Source: JADGNZ01 sp035995985
GTDB lineage: Bacteria; Acidobacteriota; Thermoanaerobaculia; Gp7-AA8
Assembly: GCA_035995985.1 (NCBI GenBank)
Contig: DASYJY010000147.1
Span: 1-6,299, forward strand
Length of the DNA stretch: 6,299 nucleotides
Direction: 5' to 3'
Numbering within the stretch: the first letter of the stretch is position 1; every line of letters starts with the position of its first letter. The notes below the pieces were generated by a model. It had not been told where the DNA came from. It did no database searches and saw nothing but the letters and a program-made list of their open reading frames with translations. A program made the translations under genes and the position numbers. This document shows, piece after piece, positions 1 through 6,151 of the stretch.

Positions 1-952
1 CGAAGCCGCGCGCGTCGGCGAGGTCGATGATTCGCTGCGTCTGGCGCAGCGATTTCTCGCGGATCGTTTTCATGTCTCCGCCGCACGCCTCGGCCACCAC
101 CTTCGGACCTTCGCGCGCCGCGTAGAGTGCCGGAATCGGCGGCGTGCCGAGGGCGAAGCGGAGGCCGTCGTCGCGGAAGCGCATTGGAGGGGGTTCGAAG
201 CCGAACGGATTCGCGTGCGCCATCCAGCCGGTGAAACTCGGCTCGAGTTTCGGGCGCAGCTTCGGATCGACGTAGAGAAACGAGCCGCCGGGTCCACCGC
301 ACAACCATTTGAGGACGCCGCCGACGGCGATCGGAACATCCCAACCCGTAACATCGACCGGAACGATTCCGGCCGATTGAAATACGTCGAGCACCAGCGT
401 GGCGCCGACTTCGCGGCAGCGTTTTGCAATCGCTTCGACGTCGATCATGTACGACGATTCGAAAAGGATGTGACCGATCGGCACGATCTGCGTGCGCTCG
501 TCGATCGCTGCGAGCAATCGATCGAGATCGAAGCCGAGGCCGGAGGAATCGTGAGGCACGGTCACGATCTCCGCGCCGAGGCGACTGGCGAGTCGATCGT
601 AGATGTAGCGGACGGAAGGAAACTCGCCGTCGACGATCACCACGCGATTTCGCTCCGTGTCGTAATCGAATGACGACAGCACCACCGCCTCGGCCGTCGT
701 CACATTCGGCAGCATCACGACCGAGCCGGGCGGTGCGCCGATCAGCGGCGCGATGATGTCGCCGACTTCGATTGACATCATCCACCAGCGGTCGCCCCAC
801 GCGCGCACGCCGCGCGACGCCCACAAGTCGGCGTATTCGACGAGCGCGTCGCGCGTCGCTTCCGGCATCGCGCCGAGGGAGTGCGACACGAGGTACTTCG
901 TCCGGCTCAGGATCGGAAAACGTTCGCGGTATCGGAGCAGCGGATCATTCAT
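1..952 (-). CDS. Class V aminotransferase-fold PLP enzyme, kynureninase-like (partial, C-terminus missing)
   Basis: A soluble PLP-dependent enzyme of fold type I, class V; 317 residues are visible and the frame runs off the left edge. The Schiff-base lysine is K215 in the segment GGVLKWLCGGPGG. D189 in LVLDVFQSAG should contact the pyridine nitrogen. FPSVRY (111-116) resembles the FPS/FPT-x-x-Y segment of kynureninases, and GTPPIPALYAA (269-279) is a common class V segment. Relatives are usually about 380-420 residues, so roughly 70-100 should lie outside the window. The start is ATG at 952, which overlaps the TGA of the upstream oxygenase gene as ATGA; this indicates translational coupling and a shared mRNA. 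Family members include kynureninases, cysteine desulfurases and isopenicillin N epimerases. The KWLCGGPG form is closest to proteins annotated as kynureninase, but I cannot fix the substrate. The fold is nearly certain; the reaction is not. Confidence 0.88.
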   Translation of the reverse strand, partial: MNDPLLRYRERFPILSRTKYLVSHSLGAMPEATRDALVEYADLWASRGVRAWGDRWWMMSIEVGDIIAPLIGAPPGSVVMLPNVTTAEAVVLSSFDYDTERNRVVIVDGEFPSVRYIYDRLASRLGAEIVTVPHDSSGLGFDLDRLLAAIDERTQIVPIGHILFESSYMIDVEAIAKRCREVGATLVLDVFQSAGIVPVDVTGWDVPIAVGGVLKWLCGGPGGSFLYVDPKLRPKLEPSFTGWMAHANPFGFEPPPMRFRDDGLRFALGTPPIPALYAAREGPKVVAEACGGDMKTIREKSLRQTQRIIDLADARGF

Positions 953-2004
953 GCCTCGGTCACCGCGTAATCGTCCCCATAGAATTTGCTGGTGATGCTC
1001 GTATGAAACTGAATCGCCTTCACCGGCGGGTATTTCGGATTGGCGATGCACGGCAGCACTTCCAGCATCTCGTTCTCCCACAGATAGACGGCCATCGGAA
1101 ACGACACGCGCGTGGCCGTGCGCTGCCGCGGATCGCGCGGCTTGCTCACGCGATGCGTCGTCGACGGGAAGATGTCGTTGCTGATGCGCTGCATGTAGTC
1201 GCCCGTGTTGAGGATGATGCTGCCCGGCGGCGCGGCGATGCGCACCCACTTCATGTTGCGGCGATTCAAGATCTGCAGACCTTCGACGCGCGGAGCGGGG
1301 AGGAATGTGAAGAGATCGATGTCTTCGTGGCCGAGGAGGCGCGCGGCGCCGGTGGCGTCATCGGCGTCGGAGACGGGCGGGTAGTAATTGAGGCGAAGGC
1401 CGAAATTCGTGCCGGTGAGTTTGTCGTCGAAGAGATGCGCATCGCAGCCGAGGTACATCAAGAGACTCTGCATCACCGGCAGGATCAGTCTTTCGTGGCC
1501 GGCGACGATCTGGCGAAAGAACTCCGCTTGCTCCTGCGTCGGCCAGAACGATTGCGTATCTTCGAACGCGCGCCGGCAGAAGACCCAACCTTCGACGAGG
1601 TCGGGATGCATGTTGCTAGTTTCTTTGATCGGGAAGTAGCCTTGATTGACGGAGCCGAATCGCTCGGCCCGGAAGCGCATTTTTTTGTCGAGCGTGAGAC
1701 TGGTGAAGATGTGTTCGATTCGCCGCTCAGCCTCGGCATACAGATTCGGATCGACATCGTGGCGGGTGAGGATGGCGAATCCGATTTCGTGCAACGCGTC
1801 ACCGAGTTGCGTGGCGAAGGCGCGTTTGCCTGCGTCGCCGCCGTGGAGAAATTGGCCGATGTCGACGGTGCGAACCTGGAACTCGTCGTCGAACTGATCG
1901 GAGTCAAGTCCCTCGGCTAGCTGATAGTTCTGCCGCTTCTCGACCTGGTCGTAGCGGATGAAATCCTGGTTCGTGGCCCAGACTCCGTCTTCTTTAGTCT
2001 GCAT
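949..2004 (-). CDS. Fe(II)/2-oxoglutarate-dependent oxygenase, isopenicillin N synthase family
   Basis: A 351-residue non-haem iron oxygenase, expected to hydroxylate, desaturate or cyclise a small molecule using O2 and normally 2-oxoglutarate. An N-terminal DIOX_N-type region (about 45-150) contains VRTVDIGQFL and ALHEIGFAILTRHDV. The jelly-roll core begins near LNYYPP (205-210). The iron ligands are H226 and D228 (LGHEDID) and H284 (STTHRVS). R299 and S301 (TRVSF) form the RxS motif that binds the 2-oxoglutarate carboxylate, and GLQIL and PPGSIILNTGDYMQRISN are typical of the family. I chose ATG 2004 because the frame continues upstream to ATG 2196 only by running antisense through the divergent cupin gene, with unrelated Arg/Ser/Pro-rich sequence. 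No good Shine-Dalgarno sequence precedes 2004. The stop overlaps the start of the next gene by 4 bp. The substrate is unknown; true isopenicillin N synthase is unlikely because no NRPS is visible. Confidence 0.92.
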   Translation of the reverse strand: MQTKEDGVWATNQDFIRYDQVEKRQNYQLAEGLDSDQFDDEFQVRTVDIGQFLHGGDAGKRAFATQLGDALHEIGFAILTRHDVDPNLYAEAERRIEHIFTSLTLDKKMRFRAERFGSVNQGYFPIKETSNMHPDLVEGWVFCRRAFEDTQSFWPTQEQAEFFRQIVAGHERLILPVMQSLLMYLGCDAHLFDDKLTGTNFGLRLNYYPPVSDADDATGAARLLGHEDIDLFTFLPAPRVEGLQILNRRNMKWVRIAAPPGSIILNTGDYMQRISNDIFPSTTHRVSKPRDPRQRTATRVSFPMAVYLWENEMLEVLPCIANPKYPPVKAIQFHTSITSKFYGDDYAVTEA

Positions 2005-2026
2005 GCGTGGAGCATAATCCCACGAA
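2005..2026. promoter_or_regulatory. 22-bp divergent spacer with inverted repeat and possible two-way -10 element
   Basis: This is the whole gap between the oxygenase start (2004, minus) and the bicupin start (2027, plus). It holds a perfect 5-bp inverted repeat, CGTGG (2006-2010) and CCACG (2020-2024), around the AT-rich core AGCATAATC. On the plus strand CATAAT (2013-2018) matches the -10 consensus at five of six positions. On the minus strand TATGCT (2016-2011) or TGG-GATTAT (2022-2014) could serve. Initiation about 7 nt downstream would fall on or next to each start codon, giving leaderless mRNAs. No convincing -35 box is seen in either direction. The dyad could instead be an operator, or chance. 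A weak GGAG lies at 2009-2012, too far from the cupin ATG to be a good ribosome binding site. Confidence 0.4.
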
Positions 2027-2749
2027 ATGCTTGCAATACTCGACGGCGGCTGCCGCGTGGTTGGCTTGAAAGACGGTGAGCCCATCGTCGAAGGCGGTCT
2101 TCGGGTCTGGACCCACTTCGGAACGCACGCCGGCGCGCGGGCGATCTCGCTCCGGGTGATGGAGTTACCAGCAGGGGAGCGCGCGATGCTGCGCAACGAA
2201 GCCTCGGACGAAGTGCTCTACGTGTTGTCGGGATCGGGATCGGCGAATGACCTGACGCTGACTCCCGACACAGGCCTCTACCTGCCGCCGTCGACCACAT
2301 TAGACATAGCAACGATCGAAGGCCTGACCCTCGTCAGCTCGCGTTGTCCCGACGACGGCGCAACGCTCGAAGGCTACGAGCCGGGACACGGCGCGCTCTT
2401 CGCTGTGTCGATGGAAGACCGTCCCGTGCAGCGGACCGGCGACCGCTGGTATCGCGAAGTGATCAACGACGACGCCGGCAGCACGCAGGTGACGCAGTTC
2501 GTCGGCGGCATTCCGCCCGGCCGCGCGCCCGATCACTTTCATTTGTACGAAGAGGTGATCGTGATCCTCGATGGCACCGGCGAGATGTGGGCGGGCCCGT
2601 CGCACGCGCCGATCGCTGCCGGCTCGTGCATTTTTCTGCCGCATGGGCAGGTGCACTGCGTTGAGAATCGCGGTGATGGCGAGATGCGGCTCCTCGGCGT
2701 CTTCTATCCGGCCGGCAGTCCTGCGGTGCGGTACTCGGCGAAAAGTTAG
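2027..2749 (+). CDS. Bicupin (two-domain cupin) protein, metal-binding C-terminal cupin
   Basis: A 240-residue cytosolic protein with two cupin barrels. The C-terminal barrel (about 155-235) has both canonical motifs: HFHLYEEVIVILDG, with H170, H172 and E176 as metal ligands, and GSCIFLPHGQVHCVEN, with the fourth ligand at H210. It should hold one divalent metal ion. The N-terminal barrel (about 35-105) keeps the shape (ELPAG, EVLYVLSGSGS, GLYLPP) but lacks the motif histidines, so it is probably structural. No signal peptide or membrane segment is seen. It diverges from the oxygenase/PLP pair across 22 bp and probably works on the same compound, as an isomerase, dioxygenase or hydrolase, or as a small-molecule sensor. 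Bicupins have too many functions to choose. The start is the first ATG in frame; a weak GGAG sits 14 nt upstream. Confidence 0.88.
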   Translation: MLAILDGGCRVVGLKDGEPIVEGGLRVWTHFGTHAGARAISLRVMELPAGERAMLRNEASDEVLYVLSGSGSANDLTLTPDTGLYLPPSTTLDIATIEGLTLVSSRCPDDGATLEGYEPGHGALFAVSMEDRPVQRTGDRWYREVINDDAGSTQVTQFVGGIPPGRAPDHFHLYEEVIVILDGTGEMWAGPSHAPIAAGSCIFLPHGQVHCVENRGDGEMRLLGVFYPAGSPAVRYSAKS

Positions 2750-2751
2750 TC

Positions 2752-2767
2752 ACGCGGAGACGCGGAG
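2752..2767. repeat. Two tandem copies of the octamer ACGCGGAG in a convergent spacer
   Basis: The 26-bp gap between the cupin stop (2749) and the stop of the convergent c-di-GMP gene (2776) is mostly the octamer ACGCGGAG repeated twice (2752-2759 and 2760-2767), followed by GAGAACAG. No hairpin with a T-run is seen, so neither convergent gene has a recognisable intrinsic terminator here. The element resembles short-period G-rich intergenic repeats I associate with several high-GC bacteria, an impression I could not check. Confidence 0.6.
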
Positions 2768-2775
2768 GAGAACAG

Positions 2776-4497
2776 CTACCTTGCTGCCGCCGTCGCGAGA
2801 CGCTTTTGTGCGTCGGCGGCGAGCGACGATTGGACTTCTTCGTCGCCGATCCGTGGCTCGTCCTGCGGGTGAGCGAGGTAGTAGCCCTGGAGTAGGTCGA
2901 CGCCGAGGTCGCGGCACCATTCGTATTCTTCGACCGTTTCCAGGCCTTCGGCGAGTGTCTTCGCGCCGATCTTGCCGGCCAGGTCGACCAGCATTTTCAC
3001 CAGATCCTGTTTGATCGGTTCGTCGGCGAGCGTGGAGACGAGGCCTTTCGTGATCTTCAGATAATCGGGAGCGAGCGCGGCGATCGCTTCGAGTGAGGCG
3101 TAGCCTGAGCCGGCGTCGTCGATCGCGACCTCGATGCCTTTGTCGCGAAACTCGTCGAGGAGCCGGCGGAAGACCGCGTAGTCCTCGATCGCGGCGCGCT
3201 CGGTCAATTCGAAAACGAAGTGACCGCGATGCTCGGAGAAGAACGACACCATCTCGTGGATGCGGAACTCCGACTCCTCGAACATCTCTGCTTCGAGATT
3301 GAGGAGGTACTTGCGGCCGGTGAGGTCGAAGGAGCGAAGGCGTTTCAGCGCCGCTTCGAGAGCGACGGTTTCCAGCGCCCACGCCAGCTTCGCGTCGCGC
3401 GCGAAGCCGAAGAGCATGTCCGAATTACGAAACGACGAATTCGGCGCGCCGCGCGTCAGCACTTCGTAGCCGAAGACTTTCCCTTCCTGCGCCCAGACGA
3501 TCGGCTGGAAGAGCGTGGTCACGCGCTTGCGGCGGATGATGTCGCGGAGCTCGCGCGTGAGCTGCTTCTTGCGCTGCTGCTCGGCGTCGCGCACCGCGTC
3601 GCCCGCGGTCTGCATCCCTTGATAGACCTGACGCTCCAAACGAATCTGCGGCCGGTAATCGATGCGCGCCGCGCCGACGAAGAATCCGATCTGTCCCTGC
3701 TGCATGTTCGGAAAGCGCTGCCGCATTGCGGTGATCAGCTTTTCGCGGACATCGTTCGCGACGGTGTCGAAGGCCGCTTCCTGCCGCAAATCGGTGCCGC
3801 GCGACTCGAAGAAAATGTAGAAGCTCGACCCGCCGACGAGGTTCGCGGCCACGAGCGCTTTCGGGAAGCGCGCCCGCGCCTCGCCGACGACGGCTTCGCC
3901 GGCACAGCGGAGAAACTCGTCGAAGAACGCCCAGCCGTACTCGGCCTCGATCTGTTCGAACTGTTCGATGTCGACGTAGACGATGCCGATCTCGCTTTGC
4001 TCGATGAGCATTTCCTTGAGCCGGCTGAGCACCATCGGAACGGTCGGCAGACCGCTGGCGCGATCGAACAACATGCTCTCCGATGACCGCGCGGCCTCTG
4101 CGCCGGGTACCGGTTCGCGATGTTTACGGTGCAGCAATGCGCCGATGCGCTTGACGACTTCGTCGCGATTGAACGGCTTAACGAGGTAATCGTCGGCGCC
4201 GAGTTGCAATCCCGTCAGCCGGTCCTTCACATCGCCGCGGCCGGTGACGAGCACGACCGCGATATTCGACGTCCGCTGCACCGCCTTCAGCGCCTGGCAA
4301 ACTTCCCAGCCACTGCGCTTCGGCATCATGACGTCGAGCAGGACGAGGTCCGGCAGCCGGGCCAGGGCGATGGCCAGCGCTTCTTCGCCGTCGCGCGCCG
4401 TCAGGACTTCGCAGTCGAGCGGCCGGACGAAGAGCGTCAACAGGCGCTGAACGTCCTCGTCATCATCGGCAATCAGCAGCACGGGCCGCTCAGACAT
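2776..4497 (-). CDS. Response regulator REC - degenerate GGDEF - EAL (c-di-GMP phosphodiesterase)
   Basis: A 573-residue cytosolic signalling protein with no membrane segment. The receiver domain (1-125) is intact: acidic pocket D11-D13, phospho-acceptor D55 (LLDVMMPKRSG), T85 and K107 (LVKPF). A GGDEF-fold domain follows (about 140-305), but its signature reads GGSSF (222-226), so it should not make c-di-GMP. The EAL domain (about 320-550) keeps the expected catalytic set: E345 in the EAL position (EVL), N400, E430 (ELTE), D460-D461 (DDAGSGYASLE), K481, E517 (AEGLE) and Q537 (LQGYYLAHP). It should hydrolyse c-di-GMP to pGpG under control of a partner histidine kinase, none of which is in the window. 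ATG 4497 is the only sensible start, since REC begins at once. No Shine-Dalgarno sequence precedes it. The gene stands alone: convergent with the bicupin gene and divergent from the phosphohexomutase gene. Confidence 0.95.
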   Translation of the reverse strand: MSERPVLLIADDDEDVQRLLTLFVRPLDCEVLTARDGEEALAIALARLPDLVLLDVMMPKRSGWEVCQALKAVQRTSNIAVVLVTGRGDVKDRLTGLQLGADDYLVKPFNRDEVVKRIGALLHRKHREPVPGAEAARSSESMLFDRASGLPTVPMVLSRLKEMLIEQSEIGIVYVDIEQFEQIEAEYGWAFFDEFLRCAGEAVVGEARARFPKALVAANLVGGSSFYIFFESRGTDLRQEAAFDTVANDVREKLITAMRQRFPNMQQGQIGFFVGAARIDYRPQIRLERQVYQGMQTAGDAVRDAEQQRKKQLTRELRDIIRRKRVTTLFQPIVWAQEGKVFGYEVLTRGAPNSSFRNSDMLFGFARDAKLAWALETVALEAALKRLRSFDLTGRKYLLNLEAEMFEESEFRIHEMVSFFSEHRGHFVFELTERAAIEDYAVFRRLLDEFRDKGIEVAIDDAGSGYASLEAIAALAPDYLKITKGLVSTLADEPIKQDLVKMLVDLAGKIGAKTLAEGLETVEEYEWCRDLGVDLLQGYYLAHPQDEPRIGDEEVQSSLAADAQKRLATAAAR

Positions 4498-4506
4498 CGT
4501 TGGGCA

Positions 4507-4512
4507 ATGATA
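4507..4512 (-). promoter_or_regulatory. Possible -10 box for the REC-GGDEF-EAL gene
   Basis: On the minus strand TATCAT matches the TATAAT consensus at five of six positions. It ends 9 nt before the ATG at 4497, so transcription would begin about 2-4 nt before the start codon. This agrees with the missing Shine-Dalgarno sequence (the bases just before ATG are GCCCAACG). No good -35 hexamer is found 16-18 bp upstream, so the call rests on the -10 match and position only. Confidence 0.3.
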
Positions 4513-4541
4513 TTGCGTGAATCGAGCCAGTGAGGCAGGGC

Positions 4542-4607
4542 CGGGGGATGAGGGACGACGGAGGGCGACCCGGACTTTTTCCCTCGTCCCTCATCCCTCG
4601 TCCCTGT
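4542..4607. repeat. Heptamer-repeat foldback (CCCTCRT units) in the divergent spacer
   Basis: Positions 4542-4562 pair with 4580-4600: a perfect 14-bp core (4545-4558 with 4584-4597), extended by more pairs around one G·U (4544/4598) and one C·C mismatch (4559/4583), with a 17-nt loop. The right arm is built from 7-bp units: CCCTCGT (4581-4587), CCCTCAT (4588-4594), CCCTCGT (4595-4601) and a partial CCCT. The left arm contains the complementary units GGGATGA and GGGACGA. It sits between two divergent genes, so it is not a terminator for either. It could separate the two promoters, bind a protein, or be a REP-like repeat. The rest of the 144-bp spacer (4498-4641) holds the -10-like box above and the ribosome binding site below; I see no clear promoter for the mutase. 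Confidence 0.8.
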
Positions 4608-4633
4608 GTTAAGTTCCCACGCCGCAGTTGATT

Positions 4634-4640
4634 GGAGAGA
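4634..4640 (+). promoter_or_regulatory. Ribosome binding site of the phosphohexomutase gene
   Basis: GGAGAGA lies directly before the ATG at 4642, with 4 nt between GGAG and the start codon. It decides the start against the in-frame GTG at 4606, which lies inside the repeat sequence and would add 12 residues not typical of the family. It is the only strong Shine-Dalgarno sequence among the complete genes here. Confidence 0.75.
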
Positions 4641-4641
4641 C

Positions 4642-6042
4642 ATGATCAAATTCGGGACCTCGGGGTGGCGCGGCATCATCGGAGAAGATTTCACCTTCGA
4701 CAACGTCCGCATCGCCAGCCAGGGCATCGCAAACTACCTCCGCAAATCAAACCAGAAGGGACGCGGCGTCGTCATCGCGTACGACACCCGCTTTCTCTCC
4801 GAGAAGTTCGCGTCGGAAGCGGCGCGCATCCTCGCCTTTAACGACATTCAGGCTTACCTCTGCACGCGCGACGTTCCTACGCCGGTGGCTTCGTTCGAGA
4901 CCGTGCGCCGCAAAGCGATGGGGGCGATCAACTTCACCGCGTCGCACAATCCGCCGGAGTACAACGGCCTGAAGTTCTCAACGTCGAACGGCGCTCCCGC
5001 GCTGCCGGAGATCACGAAGCAGATCGAGGAAGAGATCAACAAAGTCGCCGCTACCGGCCAGCGCGTCGATGTCTACGAGAAGGCCGAGCTGATCGAGGAG
5101 ATCGATCCGAAAGACCGCTACCTCGATGGACTCAAGCAGAAGGTGGACGTCGATGCGATCCGCAAGAGCGGACTGCGCATCGCTATCGATTCGCTCTTCG
5201 GCACGTCGCGCGATTACCTCGACTACTTTCTCCTCGAGTCGGGCGTCGAGGTAAAGATCATTCACAACTATCGCGATCCGTACTTCGGCGGGTTCTCCCC
5301 CGAGTGCAATGAGAAAAATCTCGCCGAGCTTCGCAAGGTCGTCACGGACGAGGCCTTCGACCTCGGCCTGGCTACCGACGGCGACGCGGACCGCTTCGGC
5401 ATCATCGACGACCGCAATCGCTTCGTCTCGCCGAACGTGATCCTGTCGCTGCTGGCGATCTATCTCAAACGCGAGCGAAAAATCCCTGGCGGTCTTGCCC
5501 GCTCCGTGGCCACGACGCATCTCATCGACGCCATCGCCCGCAAGCTGGACGTCGAACTGCACGAGACGCCGGTCGGCTTCAAGTACATCGGCGAGCTGAT
5601 TCTCGATGACAAGATCGCCATGGGCGGCGAGGAAAGCGCGGGCATGTCGATGTACCGCCATCTCCCCGAGAAGGACGGCATCCTGGCCTGCCTTCTCGTC
5701 GCGGAGATGGTCGCGCACACCGGCAAGAAGCTGAATCAGCTGATCGAGGAGATGTATCAGGAGTTCGGCTACTTCTACTCGAAGCGAATCGACATGAAGC
5801 TGACGCCGCAACTCAAAGATTCGCTGGCGGAGAAGCTCGCCAATCCACCGAAGTCAATCGACTCGTTCAACGTCCGCAGCGTCAACAAGACCGACGGGGT
5901 GAAGCTGATCTTCGACGACAGCACGTGGCTGCTGTTCCGGTTGTCGGGTACCGAACCCGTCGCTCGGATTTATGCCGAGGCGTGCAGTCCGAAGGATTTG
6001 AAGCACGTGTTGGATGCGGGGAAGAAGTGGGCGTTGTCGTGA
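4642..6042 (+). CDS. Phosphoglucomutase/phosphomannomutase family protein (alpha-D-phosphohexomutase)
   Basis: A complete 466-residue cytosolic enzyme of normal family length that interconverts hexose 1- and 6-phosphates through a phosphoserine and a bisphosphate intermediate, feeding sugar nucleotide, polysaccharide and glycogen pathways. All four active-site loops are present: phosphoserine loop TASHNP with S101; metal loop DGDADR (246-251) with three Asp ligands for Mg2+; sugar-selectivity loop GEESAG (329-334); and phosphate-binding loop RLSGTEP (433-439). The N-terminus IKFGTSGWRG is also typical. The GEESAG loop leans slightly towards glucose phosphates, since GEES forms occur in phosphoglucomutases and GExSGH in dual-specific enzymes, but sequence alone does not settle the substrate. 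The ATG has a good ribosome binding site. Repeat foldbacks bracket the gene, one in the upstream spacer and one starting 2 nt after the stop. Confidence 0.95.
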   Translation: MIKFGTSGWRGIIGEDFTFDNVRIASQGIANYLRKSNQKGRGVVIAYDTRFLSEKFASEAARILAFNDIQAYLCTRDVPTPVASFETVRRKAMGAINFTASHNPPEYNGLKFSTSNGAPALPEITKQIEEEINKVAATGQRVDVYEKAELIEEIDPKDRYLDGLKQKVDVDAIRKSGLRIAIDSLFGTSRDYLDYFLLESGVEVKIIHNYRDPYFGGFSPECNEKNLAELRKVVTDEAFDLGLATDGDADRFGIIDDRNRFVSPNVILSLLAIYLKRERKIPGGLARSVATTHLIDAIARKLDVELHETPVGFKYIGELILDDKIAMGGEESAGMSMYRHLPEKDGILACLLVAEMVAHTGKKLNQLIEEMYQEFGYFYSKRIDMKLTPQLKDSLAEKLANPPKSIDSFNVRSVNKTDGVKLIFDDSTWLLFRLSGTEPVARIYAEACSPKDLKHVLDAGKKWALS

Positions 6043-6044
6043 TC

Positions 6045-6148
6045 GAAAAGCGAATGTTGAATGGTGAATGTTCAATGTTGAATGTTGAATGTGGCTGCGC
6101 CTCGCTCGACACTCGCTCTTTCATTCACCATTCAACGTTTCGCTTTTC
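6045..6148. repeat. Long foldback filling the spacer between mutase and ferredoxin genes
   Basis: The arms 6045-6070 and 6122-6148 pair over 26 positions: 15 consecutive Watson-Crick pairs (6056-6070 with 6122-6136), one U·G, two more pairs, a single-base bulge (T6140), then eight pairs ending GAAAAG/CTTTTC. The 51-nt loop holds three more heptamers and a stretch with CTCGCT twice. The element begins 2 nt after the mutase stop and ends 3 nt before the ATG at 6152, so it is the entire spacer. In RNA it would form a strong stem that could protect the 3' end of the mutase message or hinder translation of the next gene. The T-run lies inside the stem, so it is not a standard intrinsic terminator. 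Confidence 0.85.
6056..6090. repeat. Five tandem heptamers, GTTGAAT type
   Basis: Five consecutive 7-bp units read GTTGAAT, GGTGAAT, GTTCAAT, GTTGAAT and GTTGAAT. The first two form most of the left arm of the foldback; the right arm (6122-6136) holds their exact reverse complement. The composition is much more AT-rich than the flanking genes, and the tandem units continue into the loop beyond the paired part. Confidence 0.85.
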
Positions 6149-6151
6149 CTG

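Noticed and set aside
772..1920. Long plus-strand open frame (382 codons) opposite the oxygenase gene
   Set aside because: It is antisense to a gene with complete family motifs, shows no recognisable domain and has Arg/Glu/Val-rich composition typical of a GC-rich shadow frame.
2005..2196. N-terminal extension of the oxygenase to ATG 2196
   Set aside because: The extra 64 residues are antisense to the bicupin coding region and lack family similarity; ATG 2004 gives a normal family length.
1..2749. Kynurenine catabolism or beta-lactam cluster
   Set aside because: The cupin is a bicupin without 3-hydroxyanthranilate dioxygenase signatures, no tryptophan dioxygenase or formamidase is present, and no NRPS for a beta-lactam precursor is seen. 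Family resemblance alone does not support either name.
3220..4086. Plus-strand open frame (288 codons) opposite the c-di-GMP gene
   Set aside because: It lies inside a gene whose REC and EAL motifs are clear; its product is low-complexity Arg/Leu/Glu-rich with no family signature.
4606..4641. GTG start at 4606 for the mutase
   Set aside because: It lies at the end of the heptamer array without a ribosome binding site, whereas ATG 4642 has GGAGAGA and the normal family N-terminus.
4978..5811. Minus-strand open frame (277 codons) opposite the mutase gene
   Set aside because: It is the complement of well-conserved phosphohexomutase motifs and has no domain of its own.
6045..6148. Foldback as a classical rho-independent terminator, or the heptamers as a CRISPR array
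   Set aside because: The T-run is inside the stem rather than after it, and the units are 7 bp with no spacers between them.
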